64,000 bases of DNA from UBA5336 sp964415675 (lineage in GTDB: Bacteria; Pseudomonadota; Alphaproteobacteria; Caulobacterales; Hyphomonadaceae): positions 1 to 64,000 of the forward strand of contig CAYQBG010000018.1 in the NCBI GenBank assembly GCA_964415675.1, read 5' to 3'. The position numbers and the translations under genes are program-made. Positions 42,915-53,823 of this stretch are shown one piece after another (position 1 is the stretch's first letter; every line of letters begins with the position of its first letter). The notes under the pieces were generated by a model. That model did not search any database. It was not told where the DNA came from and saw only the letters and a list, made by a program, of their open reading frames with translations.

Positions 42915-44036
42915 GTGGCAGACAATTTCAATCATTCAACGTCACCACCCTCTCAGCCGCCGGCGCGTGTCGCCATCGCGGGGGCGGGCCTGATCGGCAT
43001 GTTTTGTGCCTGGTCACTGGCCAGGCGCGGCGTGGAGGTCGTCGTATTCGACCATCGCCAGCCGGGGCAGGGGGCGAGCCGGGCCGCAGCCGGTATGCTC
43101 GCGCCGGCCTATGAGGCTGCCGGGGAAGATGGAGCGCATCCCAGGCTGCTCGAACTTTGCATTGCGGCAGCGCAAGGCTGGCCGGAAGTAGCCCGGCAGC
43201 TTGAAGCGGAATCAGGGGTGAAGGTCGATTATCGACCGGGTCCGACCCTCGCTGTGGCCGGTGATATTTCACAATTGCACCATCTCGAACGGATCTCTGC
43301 CGGCTGCCGCGCGTGCAACCTGCCATTCGAAACGCTGGATTCGCAGTCCGCACAGGTCGTCGAGCCGGCCCTGCAGGCAAGCATCGCTGGCGCCCTCCTC
43401 CTGCCCAGCGATGCTCAGGTCGATAATCGCCGCACCGTGGAGGCGCTGGTTCGCGCGCTGGACAGGCGCGGCGTGGCGTTACGGATCGGCATGTCCCTTG
43501 AGGATGTCGAGACCCTTCCGCACGGTGTGCGTTTGCCCGACGGGTCTGGCGCAGATATCCTGATTGATGCGACGGGTTGGCGTGCTCCAGCCATGACACC
43601 GGTCAAAGGCGTCGCGATCGCACTCGCCAGGGGGGCAGGGATGCCGCACAAGGTGGTGCGCTTCGGCACACACTATCTTGTGCCCAAAAGCGACCGGATC
43701 GTTCTCGGCGCCACGGTTCAGCCCGGCGACAGCGACAGCGATGTCAGAGAATCTGCCGTGATCGGGCTGGTGGCAGCGGCTGAACGTGTTTGTCCTGCTG
43801 TCCTGGATGCCAGAATCATCGATCGCTGGGCAGGCATTCGTCCGCGTAGCCGCGATCTTGCGCCCCTGATCGGCTGGCACCGGCCCGGCTACTATGTCGC
43901 CGGGGGCCATTATCGCAATGGTGTCCTGCTCGCGCCTCTGACAGGCGAACTCGTCGCCAGTCATCTTCTCACCGGCACCCGGAGCCCGCTTGCCGCGGCA
44001 TTTGATCCATTGCGACCCGGCGTCACCCCGGCCTGA
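42915..44036 (+). CDS. ThiO-like FAD-dependent glycine oxidase
   Basis: A 373-residue FAD-dependent oxidoreductase. The dinucleotide motif GAGLIG is at 23-28 and the GASRAAAGMLAP block follows. The C-terminal GIRPRSRDLAPLIG and VAGGHYRNGVLLAP are the hallmarks of ThiO glycine oxidases/DAO-type amino-acid oxidases. ThiO makes the iminoglycine used for the thiazole of thiamin, but no other thi gene is nearby, so a general amine or D-amino-acid oxidase is possible. GTG start. Confidence 0.85.
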   Translation: MADNFNHSTSPPSQPPARVAIAGAGLIGMFCAWSLARRGVEVVVFDHRQPGQGASRAAAGMLAPAYEAAGEDGAHPRLLELCIAAAQGWPEVARQLEAESGVKVDYRPGPTLAVAGDISQLHHLERISAGCRACNLPFETLDSQSAQVVEPALQASIAGALLLPSDAQVDNRRTVEALVRALDRRGVALRIGMSLEDVETLPHGVRLPDGSGADILIDATGWRAPAMTPVKGVAIALARGAGMPHKVVRFGTHYLVPKSDRIVLGATVQPGDSDSDVRESAVIGLVAAAERVCPAVLDARIIDRWAGIRPRSRDLAPLIGWHRPGYYVAGGHYRNGVLLAPLTGELVASHLLTGTRSPLAAAFDPLRPGVTPA

Positions 44037-44093
44037 AGCTGGACGTGAGCCCTTTTCACGGCATATCTGCTAGTCAGAGAGGAGACGGCGGCC

Positions 44094-45266
44094 ATGCACA
44101 CGATTTCAGAGATGACTGAAGACCAGCTCGCCATCCGCGACGCGGTCGAGCGGACCTGTTCGCAATTTGGCGATGAATACTGGGCAAACACCGATGAAAC
44201 CGGCGACTGGCCAGAAGCATTCTGCGATGCGATGGCTGAGGGCGGCTGGCTTGGCGTCGCGTTTCCCGAAGAATATGGCGGCGCGGGACTGGGCCTGACA
44301 GAGGCCTCCCTCGTTATGCAGACGGTCACGCGTTCCGGCGCGGGTTTCTCCGGAGCTTCGGCCATTCATCTCAACATATTCGGCCCAAAGCCACTGGAGA
44401 AATTCGGGACCGCCGAGCAGAAGCAGGAGAACCTGCCCAAGATCATCTCCGGCGAAGAGAAGATGTGCTTTGCCGTCACCGAACCGAATTCCGGTCTCGA
44501 CACGTCCAGCCTGCAGACCCGCGCTGAACGTACCAATGCCGGATATACGATCAATGGGCGCAAGATCTGGACAACGGGTGCTCAGCGCGCTGACAAGATC
44601 CTGATCATTGCCCGAACAACACCGAAGGAAGAGTGTTCCAAGCCCTATCTTGGCCTCTCGCTCTTTTATACCGATCTCGACCGAAACCGGATCGAGGCCC
44701 AGCCAATCCCGAAAATGGGCCGCAAGGCTGTTGAATGTAACACCCTGTTTATCGACGGGCTTGAAGTGCCGAAAGAACACCTGATCGGCGAGGAAGGCGA
44801 AGGATTCAAATATCTCCTGCAGGGCCTCAACCCCGAGCGTGTGCTGTTTGCCGTCGAAAGCATCGGCCTAGGCTTCTCCGCACTGGAGCGCGCGGCGAAA
44901 TATGCCAATGAGCGGGTCGTTTTCGGTCGCCCCATCGGCCAGAATCAGGGAATTGCCCATCCACTTGCCAGGGCATGGGCGGAACTGTCTGCAGCTGAGC
45001 TCCTCGCCTACAAGGCCGCCAGTCTTTTCGATCAGGGAAAGGACTGCGGCGCCGAGGCGAATGCGGCCAAGTATCTCGGCTGTGAGGCGGGCTTCCGCGC
45101 CTGCGAGACTGCAGTCCTCAGTCATGGCGGCATGGGCTATGCCAAGGAATATCATGTCGAGCGCTTCATGCGCGAAGCCATGCTGGCGCGCATCGCACCG
45201 GTCAGCCGGGAGATGATCCTCAATTTCATCGCTGAACGTGTGCTCGGCCTGCCCAAAAGTTATTAG
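44094..45266 (+). CDS. Acyl-CoA dehydrogenase
   Basis: A 390-residue acyl-CoA dehydrogenase. The FAD/substrate loop is CFAVTEPNSGLDTSSLQT, then INGRKIWTTGAQRA. The helical C-domain has ANERVVFGRPIGQNQGIAHPL and HGGMGYAKEYHVERFMREA, ending in ERVLGLPKSY. The C-terminal LGLP ending resembles chain-length-specific enzymes, but the substrate cannot be assigned. GGAG lies eight bases before the start. It is not linked to other beta-oxidation genes here and converges with trpG. Confidence 0.9.
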   Translation: MHTISEMTEDQLAIRDAVERTCSQFGDEYWANTDETGDWPEAFCDAMAEGGWLGVAFPEEYGGAGLGLTEASLVMQTVTRSGAGFSGASAIHLNIFGPKPLEKFGTAEQKQENLPKIISGEEKMCFAVTEPNSGLDTSSLQTRAERTNAGYTINGRKIWTTGAQRADKILIIARTTPKEECSKPYLGLSLFYTDLDRNRIEAQPIPKMGRKAVECNTLFIDGLEVPKEHLIGEEGEGFKYLLQGLNPERVLFAVESIGLGFSALERAAKYANERVVFGRPIGQNQGIAHPLARAWAELSAAELLAYKAASLFDQGKDCGAEANAAKYLGCEAGFRACETAVLSHGGMGYAKEYHVERFMREAMLARIAPVSREMILNFIAERVLGLPKSY

Positions 45267-45305
45267 GGATCAGCAGCCCGTGTTTTCCTTTGTGGCCATG
45301 CAGGC

Positions 45306-45875
45306 CTATGACGGCATGGACAGCCAGTTCCTCAACAAATCATGGCCGTGCTCGGTCAGGATGCTTTCGGGGTGAAACTGGACGCCATAAACCGGGCGCG
45401 AGACATGGCGCACGGCCATGATCTCCCCATCATCGGTGAACGCATCGGCGACAAGACTATCTGGCAGGTCGTCAGGGCGCACTGCCAGTGAATGATAGCG
45501 CACCACTTCGAACCGTTCCGGTAGTCCGGTAAAGAGCGGGCCGGCCTCATGGCGGACCACGGAACGCTTGCCATGGCGGATTTCGCGCGCGGTGATGACC
45601 GCCCCGCCGAGCGCCTGCCCGACCGACTGATGGCCGAGGCACACGCCAAGGATCGGCAACGTGTCAGGCGCCTCACGCACCAGATCCATGCAGATCCCCG
45701 CCTCGTTAGGTGTGCATGGGCCGGGCGAGAGGACAATGCCGTCCGGTGCGAGGTCCAGCGCACCCTGCGCTGTCATCTCGTCATTGCGAATGACACGGGT
45801 GTTCGCCCCTATCTCCTCGAGATAGTGGACAAGGTTCCAGGTGAAACTGTCATAATTATCAATGACGAGGATCAT
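45306..45875 (-). CDS. trpG: Anthranilate synthase glutaminase component
   Basis: A 189-residue class I glutamine amidotransferase supplying ammonia for anthranilate synthesis. The nucleophile is Cys79 in GVCLGHQSVGQALGG. The His-Glu pair is in VQFHPESILTEHG near the C-terminus, and VLSPGPCTP is the oxyanion loop. It starts 11 bases after the trpE stop. Such an enzyme could also serve p-aminobenzoate synthesis (PabA-like). The trpD and trpC genes that commonly follow are absent; a convergent acyl-CoA dehydrogenase lies there instead. Confidence 0.93.
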   Translation of the reverse strand: MILVIDNYDSFTWNLVHYLEEIGANTRVIRNDEMTAQGALDLAPDGIVLSPGPCTPNEAGICMDLVREAPDTLPILGVCLGHQSVGQALGGAVITAREIRHGKRSVVRHEAGPLFTGLPERFEVVRYHSLAVRPDDLPDSLVADAFTDDGEIMAVRHVSRPVYGVQFHPESILTEHGHDLLRNWLSMPS

Positions 45876-45886
45876 GGCGAGGGGCC

Positions 45887-47320
45887 TTACTGGTCATGTT
45901 CGAAGGCTGCAGCCAGCTCAGCAGCGCGCCTGAGGGCGCCGGCCTTGTGCAGCGTCTCATCGAATTCATATTGCGGGTCGCTGTCGAGCACGACGCCTCC
46001 GCCGGCCTGGATGTGCAGTCTGCCATCCTTGATCAAAGCCGTGCGCAGGGCAATGCAGGTGTCCATGTCGCCCGACCAGCCGAAATAGCCGACCGCGCCG
46101 CCATAAATCCCCCGACGGGCCGTCTCCAGCTCGTCAATGATCTGCATGGCCCGGATCTTCGGCGCCCCGGAGACGGTGCCCGCCGGGAAACCTGCCAAAA
46201 GCGCATCCACACAATCGAGCCCTTCTCGCAGATTGCCTTCGACATGGCTGACAATGTGCATGACATGCGAATAGCGCTCGACCACGAAACTCTCTGTCAC
46301 CTCTACACTGCCATAGGCGGCCACACGGCCGACATCATTGCGCCCGAGATCGAGCAGCATAAGATGCTCGGCCATCTCCTTCTCGTCCGCCAGAAGGTCG
46401 GCGGCCCGACGTGCATCCTCGACATCATCGCCCGAGCGAGGCCGCGTTCCCGCGATCGGGCGGATGGCGACGCGGCCATCGCGAACCCGCACAAGAATTT
46501 CCGGGCTCGACCCGACCAGCCGGATATCGCCAAGCGCCATATGGAACATGAAGGCCGACGGGTTCAGCCGCCTCAGCGAGCGATAGAGCGCAATCGAGCT
46601 GCGTGTCCAGGGGGCACTCAGCCTCTGACTGGGCACGACCTGAAAGATGTCGCCTGCACGAATATAATCCCGCGCGGTCTCGACAATTTCGAAATAGCGG
46701 GTCTTCGACGTGTTTGACTGAAGATCGACATTCTCACGGGCCTGGGGACTGAAGCGCGGCGGTATGGGGCAGGGCAGGTCGAGGCGCTGCTCGATCGTGT
46801 CAAGATACATCGCCGCCGCTGCCGCCTCGTCTTCAGCAAAGCGAGCCACCAGCAGGATTTCCTGGTAGAGATGGTCAAAGATGATCACCAGCCTTGGAAT
46901 CACCAGCAGCGCTTCAGGCACGTCCAGCATGTCCGGCGCCGTGATCTCAACCGGCTCGACATGCTGGATCATGTCATAACCGACATAGCCAAAGGCGCCG
47001 GATGCCATCGGTGGCAGGTCTTCGTCGGCCTCGGCCCTTGCGTGGTCAACGAATTGTCGCAAGGCCTCGACGGGGGTGCCTGCGACATCCGAAGTTGCAG
47101 CGAAGCTGATATCCGCAGCTGTCTGTCCCACACCGTCACGAATGCGAAACCATTCGACCGGATCAAAACCGATAAAGGAATAGCGCCCGAGCCGTTCGCC
47201 GCCGACAATCGATTCAAACAGAAATGTGCCCGGCGTGTCGGCACCGAGCTTCAGAAGCGCGGCGACGGGCGTTTCGGTGTCTCCGATACGGCGGCGGACG
47301 AAGAGCCGGTCTGTCGTCAT
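45887..47320 (-). CDS. trpE: Anthranilate synthase component I
   Basis: A 477-residue chorismate-utilising enzyme that forms anthranilate from chorismate and ammonia, the first committed step of tryptophan synthesis. The N-terminal domain contains LFESIVGGERLGRYSF with the feedback-inhibition LLES-like element modified to LFES. The catalytic domain has IRPIAGTRPRS, DLGRNDVGRVA, and FPAGTVSGAPKIRAMQIID. Its ATG overlaps the ppiD stop, so TrpE translation is tied to PpiD. Confidence 0.95.
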   Translation of the reverse strand: MTTDRLFVRRRIGDTETPVAALLKLGADTPGTFLFESIVGGERLGRYSFIGFDPVEWFRIRDGVGQTAADISFAATSDVAGTPVEALRQFVDHARAEADEDLPPMASGAFGYVGYDMIQHVEPVEITAPDMLDVPEALLVIPRLVIIFDHLYQEILLVARFAEDEAAAAAMYLDTIEQRLDLPCPIPPRFSPQARENVDLQSNTSKTRYFEIVETARDYIRAGDIFQVVPSQRLSAPWTRSSIALYRSLRRLNPSAFMFHMALGDIRLVGSSPEILVRVRDGRVAIRPIAGTRPRSGDDVEDARRAADLLADEKEMAEHLMLLDLGRNDVGRVAAYGSVEVTESFVVERYSHVMHIVSHVEGNLREGLDCVDALLAGFPAGTVSGAPKIRAMQIIDELETARRGIYGGAVGYFGWSGDMDTCIALRTALIKDGRLHIQAGGGVVLDSDPQYEFDETLHKAGALRRAAELAAAFEHDQ

Positions 47321-49215
47321 TGACGATCCATGATTGAGGCCTTGTATTGCGCCAGCGCCGCCTGGTTGGCACGCAGGCTTGTGCTGTCACGGAATTCGGC
47401 CAGTAATCCGTCCATTATGTCATTCTGAAGTGACTGGGTCAGCTGATCCGAAACGACGCCCGACAGGATGGCAATTTCAGTTTCATCAGGTTCATTCACG
47501 GCCGTCAGCTGAAGTATCGTCATCTCACCCGCCCCGGGCCCCGGAATCGACACCATCTCCCCCTCATTCATTGCAAACAGCTGGCCCTGCACCGATGCGG
47601 GCAATTGAGGGTTATTCCCGGCCCGCGTGACGGGCTGCTCGTTGATCTGGACGCTTGCGCCGATCTTGCCCGCCACCTGTTCCAGTGTCGTTGCTCCCGC
47701 CGCTATCTGCTTCTCGACATCGCTTGCCCAAGCGGTCAGCTGGTTGTTTTCCCGCTCGTCGATAAGGGCCTGGCGGGCCTGCTCGGCAACCTCATCCAGC
47801 GGCGGCGTACGTGGGGGTAGAACTTCCTGCACTTCGACCAGAGTGATGCCTGTCTCCGTTTCCAGCGGATCGCTGACTTCGCCCACCTTGAGCCCGAATG
47901 CGGTCGCCATGAGCTCATTGCGACGCGCAAGCGCAGGAATGACCCGGCCATCGCTGCTGCGCGCCTGCTGCGTCAGGGGTAGATAGTCGATGGCCGTTCC
48001 GCCAAGCTCAGCAGCGATTTCGTCCAGCCTCAGGCCAGCACCGATCAGGTCAAAGGCTTCCACCTCGGCCTGGGCAAACAGCGCCTCCGATTGATTGCTC
48101 GCGACCTCGTCTGCAATCTGGCTGCGCACGCTCTCAAACGGCATGGCAGCACCGGGAGTCACATCCTCCAGCCTCGCCACCAGCCAGAGCCCGTTCTGCT
48201 CGAACGGGCCAGCGATCGCGCCGGGCTGCGCACCGGAGCTAAACAAGGCGTCGGCGAGTGCTTCATTGGCCAGTTCGCTGCGTCTTGCCGTGCGAATATT
48301 GATCGCTTCGGCTGCAACAAGCGTGCTTGGCTCAGCGCCACCGGCGAGCCGGCCCAGGGCGTCGCGCGCGGCTGCCTCGTCGGCAAGCACCAATTCGACA
48401 AAGCGACGGGTATCGGGCTCGGAAAAGCGCTGGCGTTTCTGGCTCTCGTAAATGGCCAGGAGGTCCTCTTCAGACGTATCGACCTGATGGATGAAGTCTG
48501 TCGGGGACAAGTCGAGCCGGCTGATCGCACGGCGTTCCCCTATGGCAAATCGGGCCTGGTTGCCCTGATAGAACGCGGCCACTTCGTCTTCGCTCGGTTC
48601 GGATAGTTCGCCGATATCCGCTTGCGAGACAGTGAACCAGGCCGCATCGCGGCTTTCAGCCAGATAGCCCGCCTGCAGCCGTTTCAGGCTTTCAGGCGGC
48701 TCCAGCGCCGCGCCGGCAGCGTCTGACAAATAGGTCAGGGTGAGATCATCGCGCACTTCGTTTTCAAATCTCTGGGGCGTCAGCTGGTTCTGGTTGAGAA
48801 TGCGGCGATAAGTATCGACACTGAATTGCCCGGTCAGTGGATCGGCGAACGCCTCATTGTCACCAACCGTCTCGACCACCGCCTTCTGGCTCGCGACCGC
48901 GCCGATACGTTCGGCATAACCCAGATTGGCGATACGCCCACCTTCAAGCGCGAACAACTGATCGATGATGCCCTGTTCAACCGCATCCTGGCGGGTCATC
49001 ATCTGGCCCTGATTGCGCTGGACGCGGAGATAGGTCTCCACGCGTCGATCGAAATCCTGCTGGGTGATGCCGCGCTTGCCGGCCTGGATGATATTGTCAC
49101 CGAGATTGCCGGAGAAAACATCCGTAATCCCCCAGGCCGCCATGGAAATGATGATCAGCCCGAACAGGACGAGAGATACCTTCGAACGGAGGAAATTCCT
49201 CATCAATGTGAGCAT
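47317..49215 (-). CDS. ppiD: Periplasmic folding factor PpiD-like
   Basis: A 632-residue membrane-anchored periplasmic chaperone. An N-terminal transmembrane helix (SLVLFGLIIISMAAWGITDV) precedes a SurA_N-like chaperone domain (about 35-210). The parvulin-like domain follows at about 225-370; a further SurA-like region completes it. Parvulin active-site residues are poorly conserved, as in many PpiD proteins, so chaperone action rather than prolyl isomerisation is likely. It heads the ppiD-trpE-trpG unit, divergent from tpiA with about 95 bases between starts. Confidence 0.88.
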   Translation of the reverse strand: MLTLMRNFLRSKVSLVLFGLIIISMAAWGITDVFSGNLGDNIIQAGKRGITQQDFDRRVETYLRVQRNQGQMMTRQDAVEQGIIDQLFALEGGRIANLGYAERIGAVASQKAVVETVGDNEAFADPLTGQFSVDTYRRILNQNQLTPQRFENEVRDDLTLTYLSDAAGAALEPPESLKRLQAGYLAESRDAAWFTVSQADIGELSEPSEDEVAAFYQGNQARFAIGERRAISRLDLSPTDFIHQVDTSEEDLLAIYESQKRQRFSEPDTRRFVELVLADEAAARDALGRLAGGAEPSTLVAAEAINIRTARRSELANEALADALFSSGAQPGAIAGPFEQNGLWLVARLEDVTPGAAMPFESVRSQIADEVASNQSEALFAQAEVEAFDLIGAGLRLDEIAAELGGTAIDYLPLTQQARSSDGRVIPALARRNELMATAFGLKVGEVSDPLETETGITLVEVQEVLPPRTPPLDEVAEQARQALIDERENNQLTAWASDVEKQIAAGATTLEQVAGKIGASVQINEQPVTRAGNNPQLPASVQGQLFAMNEGEMVSIPGPGAGEMTILQLTAVNEPDETEIAILSGVVSDQLTQSLQNDIMDGLLAEFRDSTSLRANQAALAQYKASIMDRQ

Positions 49216-49310
49216 GGTGGCCGGCCTCGTCGCTTGAAGTCGCTTGAATGGATAAGCCCTGCTTGCTAGGCGAGCGCGATTGGTCTGACAAGAGAGAGGG
49301 TGAGAGCGCC

Positions 49311-50057
49311 ATGGTCCGTACGGTAATCGCCGGCAACTGGAAGATGAACGGTCTCAGAGACACGCTGGCCGAGGCCGAAGCTGTCATGGCCGGCCTGGAG
49401 GACGCCCACGAGAATGCGGACTGCCTGATCTGCCCGCCTGCCACCCTTGTTCTGACGCTTGCGAGCCGGACGCGGCAAAGCCGGCTGAAAGTCGGCGGCC
49501 AGACCTGTCATCCGGCTGCAAAGGGCGCCCATACCGGCGACATATCGGCGGAAATGCTGTCCGATGCTGGCGCCAGTCACGTCATTGTCGGCCACTCGGA
49601 ACGGCGCGCGGACCATGGCGAAACCGATTCGGTTGTCGCGTCTCAGGTTGAGGCGGCCCTGCGCGCCGGCATGGTGCCTATTGTCTGCATCGGGGAAACA
49701 CTGGCCGAGCGGGACGCGGGAGACACGCTTAAGGTGGTCTCGAACCAGCTTGCCGGTTCTCTGCCCGGATCGCTCGCGGGCCAGGATTTTATAGTGGCTT
49801 ATGAGCCCGTTTGGGCCATTGGCACCGGCCTGACGCCAACGCTCGCCCAGATCGAAGAGGTCCACAACGCGATCCGACAGCATCTGTCTGAAAGTTTCGG
49901 CGCCGCCGGTGCGGGCGCGCCGGTCCTTTATGGTGGCTCCATGAAGCCTGCAAATGCGGGTGAAATCCTCGCCATAAACGAGGTGAATGGCGGCCTGATT
50001 GGCGGCGCAAGCTTGAAGGCGAGCGACTTTCTCGCCATCTACGCCGCAGCCGACTGA
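49311..50057 (+). CDS. tpiA: Triosephosphate isomerase
   Basis: A 248-residue glycolytic enzyme interconverting dihydroxyacetone phosphate and glyceraldehyde 3-phosphate. The catalytic lysine is in AGNWKMNG, the electrophilic histidine in VIVGHSERR, and the catalytic glutamate in VAYEPVWAIGTG. The phosphate loop is LYGGSMKPANA. ATG at 49311 gives the family length; the longer frame starts within the ppiD promoter region. It is followed by secG and pyrG, a conserved alphaproteobacterial order. Confidence 0.97.
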   Translation: MVRTVIAGNWKMNGLRDTLAEAEAVMAGLEDAHENADCLICPPATLVLTLASRTRQSRLKVGGQTCHPAAKGAHTGDISAEMLSDAGASHVIVGHSERRADHGETDSVVASQVEAALRAGMVPIVCIGETLAERDAGDTLKVVSNQLAGSLPGSLAGQDFIVAYEPVWAIGTGLTPTLAQIEEVHNAIRQHLSESFGAAGAGAPVLYGGSMKPANAGEILAINEVNGGLIGGASLKASDFLAIYAAAD

Positions 50058-50141
50058 GGAAATCGAACCCAACGGGCTTGGCGCAAGGGCAGGATTTGCC
50101 TATTCCGCGCCTTTGCCATCCTGCCAAGGACCTGTCCATAA

Positions 50142-50621
50142 ATGCAGAACGTCATCCTCGTCATCCATATCCTCGCCTGTGTCGCGCTGACAGCCATGGT
50201 GCTCCTGCAGCGCTCGGAAGGCGGCGCGCTGGGTATCGGCGGCGGTGGCGGTGGTGGCGGTGTCATGTCCGGCCGTGGTGCAGCAGGCGCACTCGTGCGC
50301 ACCACCATGATCTTCGCGGGCGTCTTTTTCGTGACCAGTCTTGCGCTGACCACTCTGGCCAACCGGGACAGGGATGACCGTTCGGCAGCTGAGCGCGAAC
50401 TCGAAGTCGAGGGGTCTGGCACCACCGGCGACATACTCGACACAGATGCCCCGCTCGTGATCGATCCTCTGAGCGAGGGTGATGGATCCGAGCCCGCGCG
50501 CGATACGGCTGACCCGCTGGCCGAGGATACCGCTGAACAGACGCCGCCGGCTGGCGATCCCCTTGCGGAGGAGCCGGCAGAGGGGGCTCAAAATGAGCCG
50601 TCAGACGACAACCCGAACTGA
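50142..50621 (+). CDS. secG: Protein-export translocon subunit SecG
   Basis: A 159-residue SecG. The first membrane segment (QNVILVIHILACVALTAMVLL) and a second near residues 60-72 flank the conserved LLQRSEGGALGIGGGGGG loop. The acidic, repetitive C-terminal tail (about 85-159, rich in Asp, Glu and Pro) is longer than in E. coli and typical of alphaproteobacteria. It stabilises the SecYEG channel. The gene lies 84 bases after tpiA and is followed by pyrG after 68 bases. Confidence 0.94.
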   Translation: MQNVILVIHILACVALTAMVLLQRSEGGALGIGGGGGGGGVMSGRGAAGALVRTTMIFAGVFFVTSLALTTLANRDRDDRSAAERELEVEGSGTTGDILDTDAPLVIDPLSEGDGSEPARDTADPLAEDTAEQTPPAGDPLAEEPAEGAQNEPSDDNPN

Positions 50622-50689
50622 TCCGGGAAGGCCTGGCAGTGCAATTATCCGCTCAGCGATCTTCGCGAATCACGGCAGCCTGAGATCCC

Positions 50690-52324
<1,635 letters not shown>

Positions 52325-52433
52325 TCGATCCGCCCCCTTTCGGGGTTGAATTCTGCACATGCCCCCTGTAAGAGCGTCGTTTCGGAATTTCGCAGGGCAT
52401 GCGCCCTGAATGATGTGAACACGGATCGAGACC

Positions 52434-52616
52434 ATGGCTGTCCCCAAGCGCAAGACGACCCCTTCCAAGCGTGGCATGCGCCGCGCTCACGACAGGCTCA
52501 AGCACGCCACCTATGTCGAGGACACCGAAACAGGTGAGCTTCACCGCCCGCATCATATCGATCTCAAGACCGGCATCTATCGCGGTCGCCAGGTGATCGA
52601 GCCGAAGGACGACTGA
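52434..52616 (+). CDS. rpmF: Ribosomal protein L32
   Basis: A 60-residue large-subunit ribosomal protein with the typical start MAVPKRKTTPSKRGMRRAHD. The middle HRPHHIDLKTGIYRGRQVI is standard for the cysteine-less alphaproteobacterial type, lacking the zinc-binding Cys pairs. It stands alone 109 bases after pyrG and converges with rnhA. Confidence 0.97.
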   Translation: MAVPKRKTTPSKRGMRRAHDRLKHATYVEDTETGELHRPHHIDLKTGIYRGRQVIEPKDD

Positions 52617-52694
52617 GCGAGCAGGGCGTTAACCGATCAAATTGCGAAGTCTGTATCAGTGTATCGCGGATGACGCCGGTTCAGCCTTGCACTG

Positions 52695-53144
52695 TCATTC
52701 ATGATTTCGAGCGGACTCTCGTGAACCTTGTCTGGCAAGCTCGTCGGCGCGTTCATTGCCTGGATCGCCGGCATGGCCTTTCACCCAGATCCATTCGATG
52801 TCGTGGCGCGCGCAGGCCTCATCCAGAGCCTGCCATAGATCCTTGTTCTTGACGGGTTTTTTCGCCGCCGTCTTCCAGCCATTTCGTTTCCAGCCATGTA
52901 TCCACTTGGTCAACCCGTCTTTCAGATACGTGCTGTCGGTGTGGAGCCGCACCTTTGAAGGGTATTTGAGTGCGTTCAGCGCCTCGATGGCCGCCATCAT
53001 TTCCATGCGGTTATTGGTCGTATCGCGTGCGCCCCCGTAAAGTTCCTTTTCGTGCGATCCGCTTTTCAGCAAGGCGCCCCAGCCTCCTGGGCCAGGATTT
53101 CCCGAACAGGCGCCATCGGTCCAGATTTCAACGCGTTCGGGCAT
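52695..53144 (-). CDS. rnhA: Ribonuclease HI
   Basis: A 149-residue endonuclease cutting the RNA strand of RNA-DNA hybrids. The acidic active site is complete: Asp in EIWTDGACSGNPGPGGWG, Glu in NRMEMMAAIEAL, Asp in LHTDSTYLKDG and Asp in GNERADELA. The basic handle WIHGWKRNGWKTAAKK is also present. In many alphaproteobacteria rnhA follows thrB directly; here a membrane-protein gene lies between them. Confidence 0.97.
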   Translation of the reverse strand: MPERVEIWTDGACSGNPGPGGWGALLKSGSHEKELYGGARDTTNNRMEMMAAIEALNALKYPSKVRLHTDSTYLKDGLTKWIHGWKRNGWKTAAKKPVKNKDLWQALDEACARHDIEWIWVKGHAGDPGNERADELARQGSRESARNHE

Positions 53145-53215
53145 GGTTCAGTATCCGGTTTCAAGGGGAGAGCGCTTCGGATTAGGGGGTGTCGGCCTGG
53201 CGATCAATGCCGCGC

Positions 53216-53794
53216 TCAGAACACACCAGTATCGACGTCACCAAGCTGTGTTTTCGGGCGCACAATAAGAAGAAACAACCCGGCACAGGCAAGGCCCGCC
53301 AGCGCGCCGATCCCGAGCCCGCCAAGCAGCGCACCGAGAATCGTCGTGATTTCGACCGGACTTGATGGATTTGAGACGACAAATACGCCAAATACCGAAG
53401 GTGCGGCGACCAGTATCCCCCCCCAGATGGCACCCCATCTCAAATAAGTGTTCGTGTTGAGGATCCGGCGCTTCGGAAACCGCCCGATGGATGTGCCCAG
53501 CGCAATGATCGCAGCAGGTATCGTCAGATAGGCGAAGAACCAGTTGAACGTGCTTGCAAAGCCGGCGATGGCGAGCCCCTGGACAAATCCACCTCTGCCT
53601 GGGCCGGTTATCGAGAGACTGACGCTATCGAGAAATACCTGCCCGATGAAATTGACCAGAAAAATCGCCGAAAACCCGATCAGGGCGACGAGGACACAGG
53701 CGGCAAAGCCGCAAAGGATGACGGCGAGCGCTACCCGTTTGACCTTTTTCCGCTCAGGTTCGGCATAGGCGCGCACGGGAACAGTGTCTGTCAT
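53216..53794 (-). CDS. Four-helix membrane protein of unknown function
   Basis: A 192-residue protein with four hydrophobic segments at about residues 21-50, 71-105, 117-140 and 151-178, and a short charged N-terminal tail (ERKKVKR) predicted to be cytoplasmic. The last segment is unusually glycine-rich (GALLGGLGIGALAGLACAG). No motif is recognised. It lies 29 bases after thrB and 71 bases before rnhA, so all three are probably co-transcribed. Confidence 0.72.
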   Translation of the reverse strand: MTDTVPVRAYAEPERKKVKRVALAVILCGFAACVLVALIGFSAIFLVNFIGQVFLDSVSLSITGPGRGGFVQGLAIAGFASTFNWFFAYLTIPAAIIALGTSIGRFPKRRILNTNTYLRWGAIWGGILVAAPSVFGVFVVSNPSSPVEITTILGALLGGLGIGALAGLACAGLFLLIVRPKTQLGDVDTGVF

Positions 53795-53823
53795 CTCAGG
53801 CGATCCTTGTACGCGCTGCGGGT

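Noticed and set aside
42836..42926. TPP riboswitch-like fragments (CTGAGA and ACCTGATC) upstream of the ThiO-like gene
   Set aside because: The conserved core after ACCTGATC is missing, the pairing helices cannot be drawn, and the start codon lies directly at the end of the second fragment.
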